Shown: positions 57,967 through 64,000 of the stretch, in pieces
How positions within the stretch are numbered: the stretch's first letter is position 1
How the letters are laid out: the number at the start of each line of letters is the position of its first letter
NCBI RefSeq assembly: GCF_030864355.1
Contig: NC_083396.1
Span: forward strand, 1,054,001-1,118,000
Direction: 5' to 3'
Length of the DNA: 64,000 nt
Origin: Cutaneotrichosporon cavernicola
Lineage: Eukaryota > Basidiomycota > Tremellomycetes > Trichosporonales > Trichosporonaceae
Notes under the pieces: model-generated
Told to the model about the DNA's origin: nothing
Databases searched by the model: none
The model's input: only the letters and a program-made list of their open reading frames with translations
Position numbers and translations under genes: made by a program

Positions 57967-59193
57967 TCATTCACTCCTCTCCTGCTTGCGCATGATCTCC
58001 TTTACCTCGTCGCCCCGGTCATACGGCCACGCCGACACGACCGGCGGAAAGGCGAGAAATTGCAAGACGGCTTCACGATTTTCGATCGGCGGCCACGCCG
58101 TATTGTCGTAGCCCAGCTCCGCCCTGGCCGCCTCGTACCCCTTATCCCACCAGAACCTGCCGTTGAACAGCCATTCCTCCTTGGTTCCCCCCGCCTTCAA
58201 CGCTTGTGCGACCCGTCTCGACTCTTCGCGGTCGGTTGCGTGTTCGCGGAGGCGTTTTACCTGGTCCATGGAGAGGACGCCGTTCGGGACAAAGTCCGCG
58301 ATACGGTCCATGACCTCGGGCGGAAGTCGACCTTGTCCACCCGTTGCGTTCAGGGTGACGCGTAAGAACGGGAGGAGGTGAAAGACAGCACTGTTGACGC
58401 GGCGTTGGAGCTCGGCGTTCCGCCAGACAATGGCCGCAATGCGAGCATTGTTATACCAGGCGTCGACATTGGGTAGGAAGTATGGATGGTCGATGTTATC
58501 CAGCATCCAGGTCAATGAGCTGGCAAATCTCCCCAGTGGACACCCGAGGCCCTCCGCGTCGCAACGGTCCTCAGGTTTGGTGAATGGAGTACACTTGCCA
58601 GAACCGCACGTTGAGGTAATGGCAAAGTTGTGGTCGATTGCCTCTCGGAGAGCAATTGCAACCTCAGTGTGGTCCGGATAGTTGGAGTGCGGCGGGAGGC
58701 TTATGGCCTCAGGAACTACTATATCCAGTCGTTGAATGTTGATGTTTTGGATAATGGGAATGAGGTCGGTCATGCACCGATCCATGCTGACCTGCCCAAA
58801 TTCGACCGACCGTACGCTCCGCGCTCGCGGGTGGTTGAGCTTGTCGCATGAGGAAAGCGGACTCGGATGCGAGACTTCAAGCTCTCGAGCTTGGCACAGG
58901 ACATTATCAACGGCTCGCCCGCCTTCCGGGACAAGCTCCAACGTCAGCTTGAACAAGTTGAAAACGGCGTTGGTCATTGGCCAACGGTTGATACGCACAA
59001 ACGTCCCATCGATTCGAATGTCGTTTGGTTGCCCTTTACCCTCCGACCTCACATTTAGGTGAAGAGTGCCATCCAGAGCCAAGAGCATCTCTTTGATCTT
59101 GGGAGAGTCTTGCCAGGAACCTCTCGATTCCCAGTAGAGTCCAGGAGTTGAGAGGCGCACTTTCTCTGTCCATTTAGTTGGGCGACGGCCCAT
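57967..59193 (-). CDS. Uncharacterised 408-residue protein with F-box-like segment
   Basis: A single open frame with the usual codon bias encodes 408 residues. I recognise no complete domain. The segment GQGRLPPEVMDRIADFVPNG at about residue 290 resembles the first helices of an F-box (LPxEVxxxI), though its place near the C-terminus is unusual. A Cys-containing stretch (STCGSGKCTPF, DRCDAEGLGCPLG) lies near 195-225. No signal peptide or membrane segment. Fungi of this group carry many lineage-specific families of this size, often near chromosome regions of fast change. The lack of introns is notable in so intron-rich a window. Confidence 0.7.
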   Translation of the reverse strand: MGRRPTKWTEKVRLSTPGLYWESRGSWQDSPKIKEMLLALDGTLHLNVRSEGKGQPNDIRIDGTFVRINRWPMTNAVFNLFKLTLELVPEGGRAVDNVLCQARELEVSHPSPLSSCDKLNHPRARSVRSVEFGQVSMDRCMTDLIPIIQNINIQRLDIVVPEAISLPPHSNYPDHTEVAIALREAIDHNFAITSTCGSGKCTPFTKPEDRCDAEGLGCPLGRFASSLTWMLDNIDHPYFLPNVDAWYNNARIAAIVWRNAELQRRVNSAVFHLLPFLRVTLNATGGQGRLPPEVMDRIADFVPNGVLSMDQVKRLREHATDREESRRVAQALKAGGTKEEWLFNGRFWWDKGYEAARAELGYDNTAWPPIENREAVLQFLAFPPVVSAWPYDRGDEVKEIMRKQERSE

Positions 59194-59497
59194 CGTGTGT
59201 TCGTCAAGAGAGTGTGAGAAAGCAACTAAACAACTGAGAAGGAGAGATGGATGGACTGGGTTGAGTGGTGTGTATTTATGTCATTGCAGCGGGTGATTTC
59301 TGGAACGGGTGCCTAGTTATGTAGTTGGCTGAAACATCGTTACATGTACAGAATAGTAAAACTGCACCCCGTTTTGAACCTTGACGACATCCTGGGTATA
59401 CCGTAGGGCAATGTGGGCAGTTTGGTCACACGCGTCCGGGGCATACCGCGGCCCACCCGAGAACCCCACATCCCCACATACTGTTCGCTCCTCAACC
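59194..59497. other. Promoter region of the 408-residue gene
   Basis: This 304-bp stretch upstream of the ATG at 59193 includes an ATAAATA word near 59272 on the gene strand. Nothing else was recognised. Confidence 0.5.
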
Positions 59498-59704
59498 TCA
59501 GCACTTGCCGTCTCTCCCACAGATCTTGTCGACTTGCTCAGGCGCATGGCGAGAGAAGATCTTGGAGTGTAGCCAAACCGGCTTGACACCAGTCTGAGGG
59601 CCGTGCGCGACCGCCAGCAGGCACTGGACGAGACCCTCGAGGCTCTTGGCAACAACGAGGACGTCACTGAGCCACTCTGGGACGTCCGCATCGTTGCTGA
59701 CCAT
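59498..59704 (-). CDS. Possible small protein of 68 residues
   Basis: A short frame with strong third-position GC and the common codons of the neighbours (GTC, CTC, GAG, AAG, GAC). The product begins MVSNDADVPEWLSDVLVVAK and ends DKICGRDGKC. It has no known family, no signal peptide and no membrane segment; the first 40 residues could form an amphipathic helix. It may also be the first exon of a longer gene. Support is codon bias alone. Confidence 0.4.
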   Translation of the reverse strand: MVSNDADVPEWLSDVLVVAKSLEGLVQCLLAVAHGPQTGVKPVWLHSKIFSRHAPEQVDKICGRDGKC

Positions 59705-60667
59705 AACTGTTTGTACTGTACCTATTTGCTAACAATGTGCCTTGGAAGCTTACTGGCAGGTTGAGTGTCAGGCCCATAGACGTCCCCGGACGTCAGCAGC
59801 GTCTCGTTGTTGAGAGTGTCAGCTGTCAAGGATAGGATACAAGCATGAACACCGGTCTTGTGCGGTCATCTGTGACACGGCCATAAATCATACATAAACC
59901 CAGTCTACTGTATCCATATTTGCATTTCAGCGATGAACCAATTGTCAGATCGCATTGCGACTCCCTCGGACACAAATAATCAACTCGGTCAGTCCACACT
60001 CGCCGCTCAAATGCTTTTCAAGACACCCAGGTCGTGCACTACACGTCTTGTTTGGGTGAAGTTTGGAACGTTATAGTTTCCCCCGACCCCTTTCGACGGA
60101 TGGGTCATTTGTGAGAACGCGGGGTCCTGGTTACTGGGGTTGCAGACTGAACGTACCTAATGTCCCATCCATAGATATCGTTCTGGGACTGGCAAGTCTT
60201 GGCATTTTCAAGATAACCTGAACAATGACTTTGATGGCTTCCTTAACAGTCATCAGTTTGTCTAGATCTCACTCTATTACGTGAGCCTCCTGTTTCAGAG
60301 TACTACTGTATAACGAAAGACGGTATTTATCCTGCATAACCCGGTTTCTTCATCCGGGTACCTGAACCCGACAGTATCCCCTTCAACGTCAAAGACACCC
60401 TTGTCACGATATGTCGACTATTAAGGGAAATGGTTGGCATTGTCTATCTGCACGCGTCGACCATGCATACAGCTCCTTCGAGCTACAATGGGTAACTAGA
60501 GGCAATGTACGCCTAATGCGTAACGCGTAAACTGGCTCTGTGAGATGGAGGAGTGGCCCTGGATATCCTTCAACGCGCGCGTCGCATCGCATCGCGGCGA
60601 GGGATGGCGAGGGATAAAAAGGCGGAGATGTAGCACTCTTCCCAGCAACCCACGACCTTGGAACATC
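59705..60667. other. Intergenic region before the secreted calpain-like gene
   Basis: About 960 bp, lower in GC than the flanks, with no supported gene. It holds the calpain-like gene promoter with an ATAAAAAG word at 60614. Confidence 0.55.
60614..60621 (+). promoter_or_regulatory. TATA-like element of the calpain-like gene
   Basis: ATAAAAAG about 50 bp before the ATG at 60668. Confidence 0.5.
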
Positions 60668-63521
60668 ATGAGAGGCAGCTCCGCAACCATAGTTTTCCTC
60701 GTGGCCTACCGTGCGTTACCGGGAAGCAAGCCATGCTGATCTCAGTCATGGTCACGGTGCTGGGACACCCTTTCGCACACCACCCAGCGCCCCAGATCAG
60801 TAACACCACTCTTCCACTGGTCGATACCCCCGCGGGCGATGTCGACTTACCTGTCAAAAATTTTGGTGGGGATCTGCGGCCTGGGAGCGGCCCGCTGTAT
60901 GGCCCCGACGGACCTAAGCGAGACGATGTTCAGCAAGGGTTAGGGAATCAGTGCTTTCTGGCTGCTACACTAGGGATGATGGCATGGAGGAAACCAGAGA
61001 AAATTGTTGAGATGATCAACACTCTTGGTGTTGACTCCAATAACGTTGGCACGGTTCAAGTCGAATCGGCTGGAACAGGGCGGGAAAAGATTCGACTGAG
61101 ACGCGCCGTCGTTGGCCCGGGGGCGGGTAACAGCGGCTGGATCTACGACTACCCGGAAGAGACAGCGGATCGCGCTCCCTGGTACGTACCGAGCCAGCTC
61201 ACATTGGCAGGGGGGAACAGGCTTGCCGTTATATGCCTCGTGCAGGCCAACGCGAAGAACGATTCCTCCCCGAGCCCTGCTTTGCTAAATCATTGCTAAC
61301 GTTTCACAGGTGGGTTGGTGCTCTAGAGGCAGCATTCTCCCAGATTACAGGGTACCCCCTAGGTGCCGTTCGGGACCCCGACGATACCACAAAAACTCTT
61401 CCCAACTCTGAAGACGGTGGTCGGATTGACGCGGCATTATTGGCGCTATTCTTTGGTCGTCGTGGCCTCTCTACAATGTCGACGGAAGGATACGGTGACA
61501 AATACGTACAGAGCAATCAGATCAGAGAGAGAGAGGACATTAGCAAGATTATCGAAACGGACGGAAACTCACCAGATCATGTTGTCCTCATTGGCACAAT
61601 ACCCCTGACCCCCTCGGAACTTAAAGACCACAACTTCGTCAACAATGACCTACTCAACGGCGCTTCTGGACCGACCAAAACCAAACCGAACCACAGGTTC
61701 TTCGTCCGGAACCACGTTTATGGCGTGCTGGGCGTGACTTGCAACATCCGGGGGTACGTTAGCGCCGGAAAAGTATCTGACAGCAGTGACATTATGGTGA
61801 AGCTTTGGAACCCATGGGGTCTGAAGAAGGATCTCAAACTGCAAGAAATCCTTCCCCATATCCGGTCAGCTGTTAGCACCAATCCTAACACCCTTTCACG
61901 CCACCGTGGCCCACGTCGACGGCAGTTTGAAGATGCAATCCGGGACCCCGTGAACACCCTCGGCCAGTGTCAGCGATCGTCAAGTTCGTCCTCATCCTCA
62001 ACATCGACCACATCATCTGACGCCTCGAATTCATCCCCTCCGACGCCAACCCCAACTCTAACTCAGCCAGTTCCCGTTCCCAACCCCACATTTGGGCCTG
62101 GTCCTCTTCCCATCTTCCCCCTTGTCTTACCAGGCTGCTTGCTCCCTCCGCCAGCATGCCTTATCGTCGCCTGTGGCTTGGGTGTCTGCCCCGACGTCCC
62201 ATACCCAGAAGGAATGATCGCTGCCGGTTGCATCCTCCCTGCGCCGGCGTGTAACATTAGCTGCGAGGACGAGGAGCAAAAGAAATGTTACGCAGACGAG
62301 GAGTACGCTACGGCCAACGTTTCATCGACTGTTCCGCTCTCAACCTTTGTAGAGGCCTCGACAACCCCAATCGCAACGACTGAAGAGCCGATGACAACTC
62401 CCACCGAAGCCCCAGCCGTTCCCTCAACCCAGCCCTCCGCTGTTCCCGACAACGGCAACGGCGATGACGATAACGGTGGTGTTATCCCTGTGCTACCGCC
62501 CCCTGGCGATGACCTCGACGTCCCTAACACAGGGATGGGCAATGGAGAAACAACTCAGACCACCTCCGCCACTGGTCCCGCCAGCACCGACGCTCTGACG
62601 ACGAACCCCACGGTTCCCAGTAGCGCAACTGAGGCGGCTGTTGCCACTGCCGCGATGGAGACGCCCACCACTGTCAGTGCCTTCGAGACCCTCGTTACAG
62701 CCAGTGCGATGGAGACGCCAGTTACCAGCAGTCCGCTGGAGGAGCCTGGGTCTATCAGCCCAATGGAAGTGCCCAGTACCATCACCGACCCCTCCGCCCC
62801 TGACGACGAGTTGCAACCATTCAAGACGTTCACTTTCTCGGACGCCCCAGAGCCGACCGACTCACCATCCAACACGTCGGATCCGGCTGTTTCCGATAAT
62901 GCGCCGGCGCCCAATATCTCAAGCGACAGTTCCACCATCTTGGCCTCCGTGGATTCAACGGGCACCAATGAGGCCACGGAGACAGACACATTCCCCTCCA
63001 GCATCACGGCCACCATGAGTGGCGATGAAGAAGGCGACATGTCAGCCACCTCGTCTTCAACGGCCCGCGCCGATCCCTCAGAGAACGCGGTGGCATCGGC
63101 AGCAAGCGACCTGGTACCGATCAATACGTTGGGCACTCCCCGCAACGGCACGATTTCGTCGATCACCATCTCCACTTCAAATCAGGTAGGGCCTGCCCTG
63201 GCGGGCAATGACAGTGAGAGTGCCACTTCCAGTGCTGGAAACATTTTTGTGGAGCCTGTTAGTTCAGGGTCCCGCAACACTTCTATCGCATCCGCCACTT
63301 CCAGCTCTACCCGGCCCGTGGTTTCAAGCGCTGCCACTGGCGCGACGACTTCCAGCTCTGCTGCCCTGGATAGTTCTACCACCTCCACTGGCGCAGTCAC
63401 TTCCGGCGCGCCCACTTCCAACTCTGGTATCCCCGAGGCTTCTACCACCTCGACTGGAGCCAGCCCCTCCAAGAGCCACAGGCAGTGTGTCCGCAAGGCC
63501 GATAAGCGCCGGATCGCCTAG
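60668..63521 (+). CDS. Predicted secreted calpain-family (C2) cysteine protease with Ser/Thr-rich tail
   Basis: Exons 60668-60710, 60746-61181 and 61310-63521 give 896 residues. Intron 1 splits a signal peptide: MRGSSATIVFLVAYLMVTVL, with cleavage expected near residue 21-27. The calpain core has the catalytic Cys in DVQQGLGNQCFLAATLGMM (Cys84), the His in FFVRNHVYGVLGV and the Asn in MVKLWNPWGLKKDL, so the triad is intact. APWWVGALEAAFSQITGYP matches the usual W-x-x-LxEKAxAxxxG block. From about residue 365 a Ser run begins. A Pro/Cys module follows (GCLLPPPAC, GCILPAPACNISC), then about 430 residues rich in Ser, Thr, Ala and Pro, likely O-glycosylated. No Ca-binding EF-hands or GPI signal are seen. 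Calpains are normally cytosolic; secretion is inferred from sequence only. Confidence 0.8.
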
Positions 63522-63883
63522 CATCTCAAGTTTGTTCGAAGTTCACCAGACGTGAAATTGTCCGTATTACTCCCCTTTCTTCAACGCCCTGGCGGCGACT
63601 CTTGATTTTGATTTATGAATTGTTTCGGAAAGCATACGAAAAACTTGTGCATATGACATTATTCTGGAAATTGTCTATCCTCGTTGTCTGGCTCTCGCTG
63701 CGCGTTGGGGACTGTGTGATCGCGTCAGCCATGCCACAATCGCGTAGTATCTTGGCATGAGTACCCGGCCACGTGGCCATGACGACATTGCTGGTTCGAG
63801 CCCAAGACATGTGTTCGATTCGCACTCTGGTTCATCCGCCGTCTCACTTTCATTCTTTGCATTCTCACATATCACTCTTCATA
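63522..63883. other. Spacer before the HIT gene
   Basis: This 362-bp stretch has no gene. A tRNA-like B box (GGTTCGAGCCC) near 63793 lacks a matching cloverleaf. Confidence 0.55.
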
Positions 63884-64000
63884 ATGTCCAACATCAAGAC
63901 CCTCGCCTCCTGCATCTTCTGCAAGATAGTCAAGGGTGAGTCCTCCTCGACCAGGGCTGACAATAGGCGAGATCCCGTCCTTCAAGCTCATGGAGACGGA
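63884..64000 (+). CDS. HNT1: HIT-family hydrolase, N-terminal part (cut by window edge)
   Basis: Exon 1 is 63884-63935; a 31-nt intron follows, then exon 2 from 63967 to the edge. The product starts MSNIKTLASCIFCKIVKGEI and PSFKLMET. CIFCKIVKGEIPSFK is the characteristic start of HINT/HNT1 proteins, which hydrolyse adenosine phosphoramidates. The HxHxH catalytic motif lies beyond the window. Confidence 0.8.
   Translation, partial: MSNIKTLASCIFCKIVKGESSSTRADNRRDPVLQAHGDG

Noticed and set aside
63690..63810. Possible tRNA around a GGTTCGAGCCC B box
   Set aside because: The T stem pairs in only three positions and no acceptor or anticodon stem can be drawn; the GGCCACGTGGCC palindrome upstream gives no 7-nt loop.

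Overview
This is a eukaryotic, fungal nuclear segment. The genes are dense and mostly split by very short GT-AG introns (about 30-50 nt, with CTGAC or CTAAC branch-like motifs just before the acceptor). Codons favour G or C in the third position. Gene content includes ENA-type Na+ ATPase, Whi3-like RNA-binding protein, Vps17, PTEN, MSH5, FACT subunit Pob3 and aromatic-type FAD monooxygenase. This points to a basidiomycete yeast, most likely Tremellomycetes and perhaps Trichosporonales; that placement is inferred from gene structure and protein flavour, not from a search.

Layout. 0-5.3 kb: the start of NOP53 (minus) sits head to head with mitoribosomal DAP3/MRPS29 (plus), followed by a Whi3/Scw1-like two-RRM protein (minus) with a long upstream region. 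7.7-16.1 kb: branched-chain aminotransferase, poly(A) polymerase and meiotic MSH5, all plus. 16.2-18.6 kb: a TPMT-like methyltransferase and a pirin, both minus. 18.9-26.1 kb: PTEN phosphatase, a membrane-anchored glutaredoxin-like protein without the catalytic cysteine, and POB3. 26.3-33.2 kb: an alpha-arrestin and an ENA-type P-type ATPase, both minus. 35.6-37.7 kb: a tRNA-Met and retromer VPS17. 37.9-46.8 kb: two divergent ABC half-transporters in tandem, lariat debranching enzyme DBR1 on the other strand, and a decayed third ABC nucleotide-binding domain. 46.9-48.1 kb: mitoribosomal bL35m head to head with histone H4. 48.6-57.6 kb: a Zn2Cys6 transcription factor, FAD monooxygenase, secreted GMC oxidoreductase and alpha/beta hydrolase, which look like a small catabolic neighbourhood. 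58-63.5 kb: an unknown 408-residue protein, a possible 68-residue protein and a predicted secreted calpain-like protease with a Ser/Thr-rich tail. The right edge cuts a HIT-family gene.

Most genes are housekeeping and the order looks like an ordinary chromosome arm. No transposon, CRISPR array, virus-derived or prokaryotic segment was seen. The points that stand out are splicing and gene-structure oddities: a histone H4 intron whose only workable acceptor is TG, a 9-nt microexon in bL35m, a 22-nt intron or frameshift in MSH5, and tandem duplications lying across splice sites. Also notable are the secreted calpain-like protein, the cysteine-less glutaredoxin and the ABC relic. All exon joins were made by eye from reading frame, splice consensus and family motifs; none was checked with transcripts.
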